64,000 nt of DNA from a bacterium (GTDB lineage: Bacteria; Bdellovibrionota_C; UBA2361; RFPC01): contig JAUIIO010000008.1 in the NCBI GenBank assembly GCA_030431715.1, forward strand, positions 62,001-126,000, given 5' to 3'. Under the pieces are notes generated by a model. The model was not told the DNA's origin and searched no databases. It was given only the letters and a program-made list of their open reading frames with translations. A program made the translations under genes and the position numbers. Below are positions 36,380 to 47,382 of the stretch, piece by piece; position 1 is the first letter of the stretch; every line of letters starts with the position of its first letter.

Positions 36380-37975
36380 ATGCTCTCACAGTTCTATAAA
36401 TCGCTCATAATCCTATCAGTACCCCTCTTTCTGCTCGCATCATCCGCTGCTGCTCAAAAACGAGAAGGAGTGATTGAGCATCTGCGAGTTGATACCATGG
36501 AGAACAGCGACTCAACTCTTATTCCTCGCATTCGATCAGATGACAACAGAATCTTCGAACTTCCATCAGCGTTTGCTGAGAGCTTCTCTCCGCGTACTCG
36601 CGTTGAATTTTCACTTTCAGATTTTAGAAATAGCGATCTTAATGCAGAAGCACTCGAAGATAACATCACAATCATTAAAAACCCGGGCGAGCTTACCGAT
36701 CTTCAACACCGAGCGCTTATAGTAAAACTCTCTTTCAACGATGGCGACGTGGCTTGCGGGAACAAGAAGCTCAGTAAAATCCTCTATAAAGCAAAGAAAA
36801 ATGTTCGTGACTGGTTTCTTGAAACAAGCTTTCAGAATGTAGATTTTAACTTTGATGGCGATCTCGATGGAAACCTAGATATAGCTTCAGTAAATATTGA
36901 TCAATCTGTATCTGGTGAATGCGACTATGATAGTTGGGCATCAGAAGCTGATAGTGCCTTGGAAGAAGAGGGCTACGTATTAGATGACTATGAGCACATT
37001 ACCTACCTAGTGCCGGAATCTACCGCATGCGATTGGGGCGGGCTTGGCACTGTATCCTGTGGTGATGCTTGCCGAATCTGGATTCGGGGCTGTAAAAACA
37101 AATCTCTCTATATGCATGAGTACGGTCACAATTTGGGATTTGATCACGCCTCTCTGGATGAAGACGGAGACGAGGAATCAGATAGCGAATATGGTGACCT
37201 ATCATGTCCTATGGGCACAGCACTTGAATCATATAGACATTTTAACGGACCGCATAAGGCTCAAGCTGGCTGGATCCCGGATGAACAGATTGTTGAATAC
37301 GATAACGATACCCACATTCAACTGTCTGCTGTTGAGCTAAGTCCCGAATCCCTGACCGAAGAAGCCCTTACTGCACCCGTAACGGAGTCTGGACAAGTCG
37401 CAAAGCTCCCTATAGCCGAGAGTAAAGTTGGTTTTGTCGTCCTCGAAAACTACTATGCATCGTTCCGTAGAAAAAAAGGAAAATACTCCAAAAAACTTTC
37501 TAAAAGTTACGTTAATGCTATCACCATTCATAAAAAGCACGTGCTTTCTGGCCAAACAATAGAAGTCGCAACACTAACAGAACCTGACCAAAGCTTTATC
37601 GCCGAAAACGGCTCTCGTATTACCTACCTCGATCGAAACAAGGACAATGCTGTCATTTGGATGTCAGAAGCAGGCAATGCTGCTGAAACATTTACGCTAA
37701 GTGGCGATATAAAGCTTAAAAATGATTCTCCTGTCTCAGAGCAAGATCTTGAAAAAATGAGTATTGTTATAAAGAAAAAATATGTTCGAAACGGAGAAGC
37801 AATTACAATCATACCTGATAGCTCAGGGGCTTTTAATGCATCTCTGCCTTACGGCACGTATATTCTTAAGTTTCGCTATCCCAAAAAACGCTACAAGTTA
37901 GCGAAAGGCAAAAAAAGGCAGTCCATCTTGGTTCAACAGAGCAATGAGCCTATTGCATATCGATTAAAAAAATAA
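36380..37975 (+). CDS. Secreted zinc metalloprotease, gametolysin (M11)-like
   Basis: A 531-residue exported protein (signal peptide about 1-25). A propeptide-like region precedes a zincin catalytic domain with HEYGHNLGFDH (His246, Glu247, His250, His256) and a downstream SCPMG that supplies the Met-turn. The third ligand after HExxHxxGxxH and the Cys pairs nearby suit the M11 gametolysin family. After about residue 330 come beta-rich C-terminal domains and a basic tail. A secreted protease acting on extracellular proteins is the likely role. Confidence 0.85.
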   Translation: MLSQFYKSLIILSVPLFLLASSAAAQKREGVIEHLRVDTMENSDSTLIPRIRSDDNRIFELPSAFAESFSPRTRVEFSLSDFRNSDLNAEALEDNITIIKNPGELTDLQHRALIVKLSFNDGDVACGNKKLSKILYKAKKNVRDWFLETSFQNVDFNFDGDLDGNLDIASVNIDQSVSGECDYDSWASEADSALEEEGYVLDDYEHITYLVPESTACDWGGLGTVSCGDACRIWIRGCKNKSLYMHEYGHNLGFDHASLDEDGDEESDSEYGDLSCPMGTALESYRHFNGPHKAQAGWIPDEQIVEYDNDTHIQLSAVELSPESLTEEALTAPVTESGQVAKLPIAESKVGFVVLENYYASFRRKKGKYSKKLSKSYVNAITIHKKHVLSGQTIEVATLTEPDQSFIAENGSRITYLDRNKDNAVIWMSEAGNAAETFTLSGDIKLKNDSPVSEQDLEKMSIVIKKKYVRNGEAITIIPDSSGAFNASLPYGTYILKFRYPKKRYKLAKGKKRQSILVQQSNEPIAYRLKK

Positions 37976-37984
37976 GCGCACTTC

Positions 37985-38018
37985 AAAAAAGCACCACTCC
38001 AAGGGGGTTGGAGTGGTG
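37985..38018 (-). terminator. Intrinsic terminator for the SYLF gene (bidirectional position)
   Basis: CACCACTCCA (37992-38001) pairs perfectly with TGGAGTGGTG (38009-38018), 10 bp with a 7-base loop. On the minus strand the hairpin is followed by TTTTTT (37985-37990 read in reverse). It lies between two convergent genes and should end the minus-strand transcript. Confidence 0.8.
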
Positions 38019-38049
38019 TCATCGTTAAGCACTGTATCGAGTTCACAAC

Positions 38050-38805
38050 CTAAGACACTGAATCTTCTTCAGGAAGAAGTATCATAAGCTCTTTAACAAC
38101 TGTCTCAGGCTCCTCAGACGGTTCTGCGCTGAGCGTTTTATAAATGGTTTTCGCTTCATCCTGATAGAAAGCTTTCATTTCATCATCATCAGAAGCTACG
38201 TACGATCCAGTAAGACTCGCAGAAGCAAAGGCTCCTTCAGAATCACTATATACTTCTACATCGATACCTTCATCTTCACGAATCTCTGCACCATTTTGCT
38301 TTGTTCCAAAGACATAGTTCGACTCTGCAGTAAACATCATCTTACCTTTTTTAAGCTGCTCAACGGCGTCTTTATCTTTGACAAGCATTACCACACTTGA
38401 ACTTTTCACCCCAAGTTGTGCTCCCAGACTAGCGCCTCTCATATCTACAAAGGCAACGTTACTCCACGACTTTCCGTTTTGTTTACAGGACGCTACGCCA
38501 TCACCGTGCTTCCCACCAACAACAAGCGCAGCTTCAGTTACTTCAGGAAATATCAGTACGCACTCAGCAGCCGTAAGTCTTTCTTTTGCGATCGCCGGAG
38601 ATGAACCTGATATATATTCTTTAAGAGTGTCTCTAGAGGCAAGAATGAGCTCTGTCAGCTCTCCCTGAGCGACAGTTACCCCTTCTTCTGTCACTTTCAT
38701 CGACTTACTTTCGGGGTTTGTAGGAGCTGCATGGAGCGCAGCTGGAAGTGTAATAAGCGCACCAAGTATAAAAGGAAGATGCTTCAAATGCTTTTGTAAT
38801 GTCAT
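38050..38805 (-). CDS. SYLF (Ysc84) domain exported protein
   Basis: The ATG at 38805 (GGAG eight bases before it) gives a clean signal peptide ending LHAAP. The remaining 230 residues show the SYLF/Ysc84 lipid-binding domain: ERLTAAECVLIFPEV, GGKHGDGVASCKQNG, WSNVAFVDMRGASLGAQLG and GSYVASDDDEMKAFYQ. SYLF domains bind phosphoinositides in eukaryotes; bacterial members are exported and poorly characterised. It is convergent with the M11-like protease and close to thiH without sharing its operon. Confidence 0.85.
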   Translation of the reverse strand: MTLQKHLKHLPFILGALITLPAALHAAPTNPESKSMKVTEEGVTVAQGELTELILASRDTLKEYISGSSPAIAKERLTAAECVLIFPEVTEAALVVGGKHGDGVASCKQNGKSWSNVAFVDMRGASLGAQLGVKSSSVVMLVKDKDAVEQLKKGKMMFTAESNYVFGTKQNGAEIREDEGIDVEVYSDSEGAFASASLTGSYVASDDDEMKAFYQDEAKTIYKTLSAEPSEEPETVVKELMILLPEEDSVS

Positions 38806-38892
38806 ATTAAATTCTCCAAATGTTAATGTACTACCATTAGCATCTGTCAGAACCAGCGCTATGAGCGCGATCATAATAGTGAAAAAAACACC

Positions 38893-40020
38893 CTAAATAG
38901 CTACAGAAAGCGCGCTATCCCAGTTTTTCCAGACAGGTTCAAGTCCTTTTCTCTCCAGCATCTTAATAACTTGAGAGGGACTTCTCTCATCGGATGTTGA
39001 AAATTGTTCAAGTGCTCTCTTGGGGTTTGTGTATCCACCAGGCTCAGTTTTTGAACCTGCGCTCATAGTAGTCGGGCCAAGTGTGACGACATTATCACGA
39101 TAGTACTGGCTTTCTCGCGTTGAAAGAGAGAGCTCAAGATCTTCATCAAAAATTCGAAAGGCGCATATAAGCTGCGTAAGCTCTCGCTCTCCAACATCAG
39201 AGGGGCCGTGCGTGACACCTTCTGCGGGACGCAGTCTCGGGAAAGAAATACTATAAGATGTCTTCCAGTACTTCTTACGAAGATACGTGAGATGAAGCGC
39301 TGTAAATGTTGAATCAACTCTCCAGTCTTCAAGACCGAGAAGTGCTCCGAGTCCAATCTTATCAATCCCAGCTGCCCCTAACCTGTCAGGTGTTTCAAGA
39401 CGGTACACAAAATTTGATTTTTTACCTTTTGGGTGGTGAATACGGTAGTTTTTTCGGTGATAGGTTTCTTGGTACACAAGTACGGCATCAAGCCCTTCGG
39501 CAATCAGCTCCTCGTACTCAGGCTGATCCAGAGGTTGAACTTCTAACGAGAGGTGAGAAAATGTATTGCGACTGAGTTGGAGCACATTTTTAAAGTAATC
39601 CACACCAACAGTCTTATTTGCCTCACCACTAACAAGGAGCAGGTGATCAAACCCGAGCTTCTTAAGTGCTAACAGCTCCTCCCCGAACTCTATATCACTT
39701 AACGTCTTACGCTTTAGCTTATGATCGTAACTAAATCCACAGTAGGTACAGATATTCTGACACTCATTTGAAACATAAAGCGGAGCATAGAGCTGAATTG
39801 TGTTTCCAAAGCGCTTCCGAGTAAGAGAGTAACTAAGCTTGGCCATGGATTCCAAGTACGGTGCAGCCGCTGGTGATACTAGGGCCATAAAATCGTGAAG
39901 ATTACGGCCTCCACTCTTTGTGAGAGCAAGCTCTACATCACGATCTGTTTTACTCGCAATACTGGTTTTAAGCTCTTCCCAGCTAAACTGCTCAAATACT
40001 CTTGTGAACGTATCCTTCAT
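38893..40020 (-). CDS. thiH: 2-iminoacetate synthase (radical SAM)
   Basis: ThiH cleaves tyrosine to dehydroglycine for the thiazole moiety of thiamine. The 375-residue protein has the radical SAM cluster motif CQNICTYCGF (CxxxCxxC) and the downstream ELTQLICAFRI and SAGSKTEPGGY segments of ThiH. It is the last gene of the thiamine operon and is separated from thiG by the palindromic repeat B, whose edge provides the purine-rich GAGAAGGG before the thiH ATG. Confidence 0.93.
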   Translation of the reverse strand: MKDTFTRVFEQFSWEELKTSIASKTDRDVELALTKSGGRNLHDFMALVSPAAAPYLESMAKLSYSLTRKRFGNTIQLYAPLYVSNECQNICTYCGFSYDHKLKRKTLSDIEFGEELLALKKLGFDHLLLVSGEANKTVGVDYFKNVLQLSRNTFSHLSLEVQPLDQPEYEELIAEGLDAVLVYQETYHRKNYRIHHPKGKKSNFVYRLETPDRLGAAGIDKIGLGALLGLEDWRVDSTFTALHLTYLRKKYWKTSYSISFPRLRPAEGVTHGPSDVGERELTQLICAFRIFDEDLELSLSTRESQYYRDNVVTLGPTTMSAGSKTEPGGYTNPKRALEQFSTSDERSPSQVIKMLERKGLEPVWKNWDSALSVAI

Positions 40021-40024
40021 CCCT

Positions 40025-40165
40025 TCTCCGCGCTCTCCGCGTGCTCCTTGTTTATTTTAAAGTTTAATAACCGATTGCCATTTTTCGCAAACGCGGCCTG
40101 AGGTTTTTGTTTCCATAAGAACGATTAAAACACAGGAGTTCGCGGAGAGCGCGGAGAGCGCGGAG
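40025..40165. repeat. Palindromic CTCCGCG repeat element, copy B (inside the thi operon)
   Basis: The left arm is CTCCGCG-ct-CTCCGCG-tg-CTCCTTGT and the right arm is the complement with one extra CTCCGCG unit (three instead of two). The loop of about 75 bases has GCAAACGCGGCC in its middle, similar to copy A. It fills the 171-base gap between thiG and thiH, so the operon transcript should contain a long hairpin here. Confidence 0.8.
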
Positions 40166-40191
40166 ATTAGGTGACCGGGGTAGCACATTGC

Positions 40192-40959
40192 CTACTCCAA
40201 AAAGCTTGTAAGGGGGCTACTTGCTGAGGCGGTCATCTGAATGGCGCCCGGTCCGGCTTCGTATGCGGATCTTCCAGCTTGAACTGCACTGGCAAAGGCT
40301 CCTGCCATTCTTACAGGATCGCTTGCAACCGCAATGGCGGTATTAACCAGTACCGCATCTGCCCCCATCTCAAGGGCCTGTGCTGCGTGTGATGGCACTC
40401 CAATACCAGCATCAACCACAACAGGAACCGATGATTGGTCTATAATAATCTCAAGCATATCTCTGGTGGTAAGCCCTTTATTGCTTCCAATAGGTGCACC
40501 AAGTGGCATAACGGCGGCTACGCCAACGTCTTCAAGGCGTTTGCACAGTACCGGATCGGCGTGCACGTATGGCAGCACAACAAAACCTTTCTTCACAAGC
40601 TCTTCAGCCGCAGCGAATGTTTCAACAGGGTCGGGCATCAGGTATTTGGGATCGGGATGAATTTCAAGTTTTAGCCAATTTGTTTGAAGCGCTTCTCTAG
40701 CAAGTTCTGCACTAAACACAGCTTCTCGCACAGACTTTGCTCCCGAGGTATTTGGGAGTAAATCAACCCCCGGCACTTGAAGCGCCTCAACCATATTGTC
40801 TCGTTTTTCTTTTAGCTGAATACGTTTTAAAGCAAGAGTAACAAGATTTGTCTCTGAAGCGATAACGCTTTCCCTCATAACGTCTACCGATGAGAACTTT
40901 CCTGTTCCTAAAAACAATCTGGAAGCAAATTCCTTACCGGCAATAACTAGCTTACTCAT
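40192..40959 (-). CDS. thiG: Thiazole synthase
   Basis: ThiG forms the thiazole phosphate ring from deoxyxylulose phosphate, dehydroglycine and ThiS thiocarboxylate. The 255-residue TIM-barrel protein shows [64 protein letters not shown] and AVLVNTAIA. Lys96-equivalent positions lie in the KLEIHPDP segment. It overlaps thiE by 4 bases (ATGA). Confidence 0.95.
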   Translation of the reverse strand: MSKLVIAGKEFASRLFLGTGKFSSVDVMRESVIASETNLVTLALKRIQLKEKRDNMVEALQVPGVDLLPNTSGAKSVREAVFSAELAREALQTNWLKLEIHPDPKYLMPDPVETFAAAEELVKKGFVVLPYVHADPVLCKRLEDVGVAAVMPLGAPIGSNKGLTTRDMLEIIIDQSSVPVVVDAGIGVPSHAAQALEMGADAVLVNTAIAVASDPVRMAGAFASAVQAGRSAYEAGPGAIQMTASASSPLTSFLE

Positions 40960-41600
40960 AGAACCTCACTATTCATGTTCACAGGAGTTGAATACGAAAT
41001 AGACTGTGAACTCTTTAATCGATTAATTATATCTGCTGAGATCGCAACGCTCTGTACACCAAGCGCACAGACTTCACTTATCTCATCAACTAAGATTCCC
41101 CCTACGGCTACTACTGGCACCCGATCCTCTCTTTTCTCCAATGCAGAAGCTATACTTTGAACACCCATCGGGCCTAGAATTGGACTTAGTTTTTTCTTTG
41201 TATTCGTAAAGCGGTAAGGTCCCAAACCGATATAATCTATGGAATAACTCAAAAGCTGTAGCACATCTTCTTCCGTATTCGCCGTACAACCAATAACTGC
41301 TTCTGATCCAAGGATTTCTCGTGCTTTTTGAGGAGACATGTCGTGCTTACCGAGATGGACTCCATCTGCCCCAACTTCTCGTACTACGGTCACATTGTCA
41401 TTTATTATGAGCATTACTCCATACGCTCTGCATATGTCACGAGCTGCGAGAGCAGCGTTCACATACTCTGTGTACGAAGCCTCCTTCATTCGTAATTGTA
41501 TGGCTTTTATTCCTGCCTGACATGCACGTTGTACCTGCTGAACATGAGAGAGAGAGGAGTCTTCTCGAGTAATGAAATAGAGCGGTGGCAGGATCATCAT
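40956..41600 (-). CDS. thiE: Thiamine phosphate synthase
   Basis: ThiE couples HMP-PP and thiazole phosphate. The 214-residue TIM barrel has [61 protein letters not shown] and VVAVGGI. Its [12 protein letters not shown] loop is a good match to the pyrophosphate-binding region. It overlaps thiD and thiG by 4 bases on each side, so it is translationally coupled. A second ThiE-like protein is encoded upstream. Confidence 0.93.
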   Translation of the reverse strand: MMILPPLYFITREDSSLSHVQQVQRACQAGIKAIQLRMKEASYTEYVNAALAARDICRAYGVMLIINDNVTVVREVGADGVHLGKHDMSPQKAREILGSEAVIGCTANTEEDVLQLLSYSIDYIGLGPYRFTNTKKKLSPILGPMGVQSIASALEKREDRVPVVAVGGILVDEISEVCALGVQSVAISADIINRLKSSQSISYSTPVNMNSEVL

Positions 41601-42376
41601 ACGAGTGGCGCACGCATTGAAAGGGGCTCGGGCAGTTCAAAATCTTCCCCATTATGAAAACCAAAGAGTTGCTGCATATATGAAAAGGCTTTCTTTGAAG
41701 CATCAAGCAAGCTATCGCCACACGCAAGATAGGTGGCCAATGCACTAGAATGCACACACCCCGAACCGTGAACGCTCACTCCGCGGAACCGCTTGGAGCG
41801 AAAAACTTCAACGAGTTCTTTGTCATAGAGTTTGTCTACTACCATATCTCCTTGATCGTGACCTCCCTTTAAGAGAATTGGTGCATGCTGCGAAAGTCTT
41901 TCAGCCGACTTATCAGGACAGCTCATTCGAGAAAGCAGTGCGACCTCTTCTCTATTTGGAGTAGCTACCGTGCAATGCGACAAAATGGTCTTTAGCTCAC
42001 TTTCAGAGATGAGATCGTGAAAAATATAACCACTACTCGTTTTTAAAACTGGATCCCATACAACTGGCACAACACCTAGGGCTCCTCGAATGAGGCGCAG
42101 TGTCTCACAGAGATCGTAAATACAAGGGAAGAGCCCAATCTTAACAGCTTTGATAGGATAGTTTTCAAAAAGAGGTAGAAGCTGTTGTCGTAAGTCCGAG
42201 AGACTCACAGACCGATACCCCCTACAGGAGTTCTCGGTCTGATAGGTTAGCGCAGTACATACCGAAAGTGCGCGTGAGCCCAAAGACTCGATAGCACGCA
42301 CGTCTGCAAGTATACCTGCACCACCAGAAGGATCGTGTCCTGCTATGGTAAGCACATATCCTGTTGTATCTGACAC
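41597..42376 (-). CDS. thiD: Hydroxymethylpyrimidine phosphate kinase
   Basis: ThiD phosphorylates HMP and HMP-P. The 259-residue ribokinase-fold protein shows AGHDPSGGAGILADVRAIES at the N-terminus, TALTYQTEN, PVVWDPVLKTSSGY and the ATP/anion-hole motif GSGCVHSSALATYLA. It overlaps the preceding thiE-like gene by 34 bases and thiE by 4 bases. Confidence 0.95.
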   Translation of the reverse strand: MSDTTGYVLTIAGHDPSGGAGILADVRAIESLGSRALSVCTALTYQTENSCRGYRSVSLSDLRQQLLPLFENYPIKAVKIGLFPCIYDLCETLRLIRGALGVVPVVWDPVLKTSSGYIFHDLISESELKTILSHCTVATPNREEVALLSRMSCPDKSAERLSQHAPILLKGGHDQGDMVVDKLYDKELVEVFRSKRFRGVSVHGSGCVHSSALATYLACGDSLLDASKKAFSYMQQLFGFHNGEDFELPEPLSMRAPLV

Positions 42377-43014
42377 TCCGACTTAATCTCCTTAAACGCA
42401 GCTACTGGATCAGATTCGTTCCAGACAGCTCCTAACACAGCTACTCCATCAAAGCCCATATCAAGTACTGGCTTGATTCTTTCAGAGTTAATTCCTCCAA
42501 GAGCTACCACAGGATTTCTCACATGCGGAAGCGTTGCTTGTAAATCTTCAAAAGAGAAAGAGGCTCCATTATATTCCTTGGAGATACTGTCATAGACCGG
42601 GCTGATAAAGACATAGTCGTATCTAGCTGGTGAGAAACGCAGCTCATCAAGCGTATGGTAGCTTGCACTGAGTTGCATCTTTGGGTTCTTGTCTATGAGA
42701 AATTCAAGTTGTGCCTGACAAAACGAGTTTGAAGAGTGTAGTTGAGTAGAAGTAAGGTGTACTCCTTTCAAATTATACTCAAGGGCCAGATCGTAGAAAG
42801 AATGAACAACAATGTGTTGATGGTATCTCTCAGGAAGAGCATCTAACCATGCTCTCATCTGATCGATCGAATAAGTAGGCTTACGTAGATGGAAGGTTGT
42901 TAAGCCTTCATCACATATTTTTGCCACGATTTTTTGTTCAAGATTTTCTGTAGCTTCAGCACCCTCAACAGTAGTAGGGAGTTGGGCGTGTGGTGAAATG
43001 ACTATTAGCTTCAT
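42343..43014 (-). CDS. ThiE/TenI-like protein, second copy
   Basis: The ATG at 43014 has GGAG eight bases upstream, unlike the 43110 start. The 223-residue TIM-barrel protein shares LTTFHLRKPTYS, VHSFYDLALEYNLKGVHLTS, YDYVFISPVYDSISKEYNG and PVVALGGINSER with thiamine phosphate synthase and TenI families. The phosphate- and pyrophosphate-loop residues of true ThiE are less well conserved here, so TenI-like thiazole tautomerase is as likely as a second ThiE. Confidence 0.8.
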   Translation of the reverse strand: MKLIVISPHAQLPTTVEGAEATENLEQKIVAKICDEGLTTFHLRKPTYSIDQMRAWLDALPERYHQHIVVHSFYDLALEYNLKGVHLTSTQLHSSNSFCQAQLEFLIDKNPKMQLSASYHTLDELRFSPARYDYVFISPVYDSISKEYNGASFSFEDLQATLPHVRNPVVALGGINSERIKPVLDMGFDGVAVLGAVWNESDPVAAFKEIKSECQIQQDMCLP

Positions 43015-43161
43015 ATGTTCGTCTCCAAAATGGCTCTCAACAAATACATCATCAACAGTTGAGAGATCAGCTAGACTGGCAAGTACGCTGCTAAGTTTCA
43101 GACTTAGCACAGCGCACTGCTATAACGTTATGACGGCACACTGGCATTACAACGCATAATG

Positions 43162-45054
<1,893 letters not shown>

Positions 45055-45258
45055 CTATCCTCCCTGGGTTGCGGTAATAATCAGGACCCGATCGTGATCG
45101 CAAAGCTCTAAGGACTGCCACCCTTCACGAGGAATGACGGTGTCGTTTATAGCCATTGCCATTCCAGCTGTGTCAGATATTTCAAGGGTACTTAAGAGAT
45201 CTGGGAGCGTTGTCCCGTCTGGAATCTCTAATGGTTCATCATTGATGAGAAGAATCAT
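45055..45258 (-). CDS. thiS: Sulfur carrier protein
   Basis: The 67-residue product beginning at the ATG at 45258 is a beta-grasp protein ending in Gly-Gly (ITATQGG), the site of thiocarboxylation. The pattern MILLINDEPLEIPDGTTLPDLL is typical of ThiS. An upstream in-frame start at 45333 lies inside the riboswitch and is rejected. It is the first gene after the TPP riboswitch and abuts thiC with zero gap. Confidence 0.93.
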   Translation of the reverse strand: MILLINDEPLEIPDGTTLPDLLSTLEISDTAGMAMAINDTVIPREGWQSLELCDHDRVLIITATQGG

Positions 45259-45261
45259 ATT

Positions 45262-45348
45262 CGTAACCTGTTCCTTCGACAGTATCAGCTGTATCAGGTT
45301 CAAAGGGTATGCTCTCAGCCCACACTCGGGCACCCCCCGGTTTCACCC
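45262..45348 (-). promoter_or_regulatory. TPP riboswitch (THI element)
   Basis: Read on the minus strand, the conserved THI features are present in order: CCGGGGGGTGCCC, then GGCTGAGAGC (about 45311-45320), then ACCCTTTGAACCTGAT (about 45293-45308), then CGAAGGAACAGG. These match the pyrimidine- and pyrophosphate-sensing helices of TPP riboswitches. It lies directly before thiS and should shut off the operon at high thiamine pyrophosphate. Confidence 0.95.
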
Positions 45349-45512
45349 AAGTACCGTACCACATCTAAGAAAAACTACCAGCACCAGCGATCCACTTCCG
45401 AATGCATTAGAATGAACATTCTAATACGCTTAAATGAGAGCCGAGATCTACAAAATCTGCCCCCACACATCGATTTCTTCTAAACGCAGTAAACGTTGTA
45501 CGGAGAGGTTGG

Positions 45513-47216
45513 ATGTTAAAAGGAAAAGTATTTAAAGTTTCAGGAGTTCTTCTCGCACTCCTGCTACTGGGTTTTCTCACTACGGCTCAAGCCGAAAAAC
45601 TACCAGGATTATTTCAGAAAAAACAAAGTAGCTCCCACCAAAGAGCACTACGCAATCAAAAACCAAAGCATAGCTGGGTAAAATCAGAACAAGAAGTATC
45701 TTTAAACCCTGAAGCTTTCCAAACAGGTGCATTTAACGTATCTCTTGAGGGAAATTCCTACCGAGCGCTCCGAAGCAATGCTCGCAAGAGACAAGCGTTG
45801 TATACTGAACATTTCGCAAACACGACACGAGGACCACTCCTTGATGATCAGAACAACATTCAGGGAAATTTTATTATTTCACGTGCGATTGATAATAAAG
45901 GGGAAGAGGCTGTTTCAGCTCTTTTTGAATTAAAGAATGGAAAAACCTTTAACTTGCAGTATCTTCCTGATGGCTCATATACCCTTGAAGAGATAGATCA
46001 CGATGCGTTTCCAAATTGTCCTATTCATGATGTAGAGCCCTTTCAAGACTACTCTGGAGAAGCCGCACCAACTTCTTCAACGTCACGTGCTGCAGATGCA
46101 GCAACACAAATAGATGTTCTTGTCGGATACACACCAGAGGCTCTTGCATATGAAGGGAGCGAAGCTGCTATGCTTGCAAAGATTGACCTTGCGATTAGTA
46201 ACGCAAACGAAGCTTACTCAAATAGCGGGGTGAGTCTAACACTGAACCTAGCGCATGTCGTCGCGCTAACAGACAACGAGAGTGTTACCGTTGGCAATGA
46301 CTATGGAATGTCAAAAGACCTCACATATCTTGCGAACCAGAACGACGGAAAATTCGACGAGGTTCATACCCTAAGAAACACCTATGGGGCAGACATGGTA
46401 TCGCTTATGACAGCTCCCGGAGATTTTTGCGGAATTGGCTACCGCCCATACAACTCAACACTCCTTTCTTATGACTACTATGCTTTTAGTGTGACGGCAG
46501 CCAACTGCGTAAGTTATCACTCGTTTGCGCACGAACTGGGACATAACATCGGACTAAACCACGACTCTGACAATGCAGGCGGCACACCATTTTATGCGTA
46601 TGCCTACGGTCACCGATGGACCGGGAGTAACGCCACGCAGTACAGATCTGTTATGGCATATGCACCAGGGACTCGCGTTGCTTACTTTTCAAATCCCGAC
46701 GTATCGTACATGGGTGCAGCAACAGGCGCCGATGGAGTAGCGAACAATGCTCTTACCTTAGCTAATAATATAGCAGCCGTTGCTGATTATCGTGAATCAT
46801 TAGGCTATAACGCTGGCGGAGGCGGAGATGGGGGTGAATCTGGTGGCGGCGAAGAGTCCGGTGGCGGTGAAGAATCCGGCGGCGGCGAAGAGTCCGGTGG
46901 TGGTGAATCCGGTGGTGGCGGTGAGGGATCATCACTGTATGAAAACATGCGCGTGCGTGTACGCAAGAAAAACAATCGCTACATTGTGAGAGCGAAGTTT
47001 AAAGATGAGTTTACCCTGCCCGTAAGCGACGTTCCTGTTACCATCATCCGGAGCAGAAAGAACGGTGCTCTAGAAACACTCGTCTTTAACGGTGTCTCTG
47101 ACAGCAGAGGTAAGGTCATTTACCGCGAACGGGCAAGAAAAGGTAAAACGACATACCTCGTCACTGCTAATGACAGTGAAACGAGAAGCATCTCTAAGAG
47201 AAATAGACGTAGGTAG
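45513..47216 (+). CDS. Secreted reprolysin-like (M12B) metalloprotease with Gly/Glu/Ser linker
   Basis: A 567-residue exported protein with a signal peptide (1-27), a propeptide region and a Cys169 in NCPIHD that could act as a cysteine switch. The catalytic domain (about 195-430) has HELGHNIGLNHD (His340, Glu341, His344, His350, Asp351) and a SVMAYAP Met-turn (Met381), the metzincin pattern. A repetitive Gly/Glu/Ser linker (about 435-475) connects to a beta-rich C-terminal domain. A ribosome site (GGAGAGG) precedes the ATG. The second secreted zinc protease of the window. Confidence 0.88.
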   Translation: MLKGKVFKVSGVLLALLLLGFLTTAQAEKLPGLFQKKQSSSHQRALRNQKPKHSWVKSEQEVSLNPEAFQTGAFNVSLEGNSYRALRSNARKRQALYTEHFANTTRGPLLDDQNNIQGNFIISRAIDNKGEEAVSALFELKNGKTFNLQYLPDGSYTLEEIDHDAFPNCPIHDVEPFQDYSGEAAPTSSTSRAADAATQIDVLVGYTPEALAYEGSEAAMLAKIDLAISNANEAYSNSGVSLTLNLAHVVALTDNESVTVGNDYGMSKDLTYLANQNDGKFDEVHTLRNTYGADMVSLMTAPGDFCGIGYRPYNSTLLSYDYYAFSVTAANCVSYHSFAHELGHNIGLNHDSDNAGGTPFYAYAYGHRWTGSNATQYRSVMAYAPGTRVAYFSNPDVSYMGAATGADGVANNALTLANNIAAVADYRESLGYNAGGGGDGGESGGGEESGGGEESGGGEESGGGESGGGGEGSSLYENMRVRVRKKNNRYIVRAKFKDEFTLPVSDVPVTIIRSRKNGALETLVFNGVSDSRGKVIYRERARKGKTTYLVTANDSETRSISKRNRRR

Positions 47217-47246
47217 TTACTCGCACTCTATCCAGCATCCCACAAC

Positions 47247-47265
47247 ACTCCTTATTTCAAGGAGT
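47247..47265 (+). terminator. Hairpin after the M12B gene
   Basis: ACTCCTT (47247-47253) pairs with AAGGAGT (47259-47265) around a 5-base loop, 30 bases after the stop. No T-run follows, so it is a weak terminator candidate or an mRNA 3' structure. Confidence 0.4.
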
Positions 47266-47382
47266 TAGGGCATCCAAGGCGATTCTGATAGGAATTATCT
47301 AAAAAAATAAGGTTGTAAAGTACACATTTCGCCCAGCACTTCATAACACCATTGAACATATACATGTATCTACGGTTTTATT

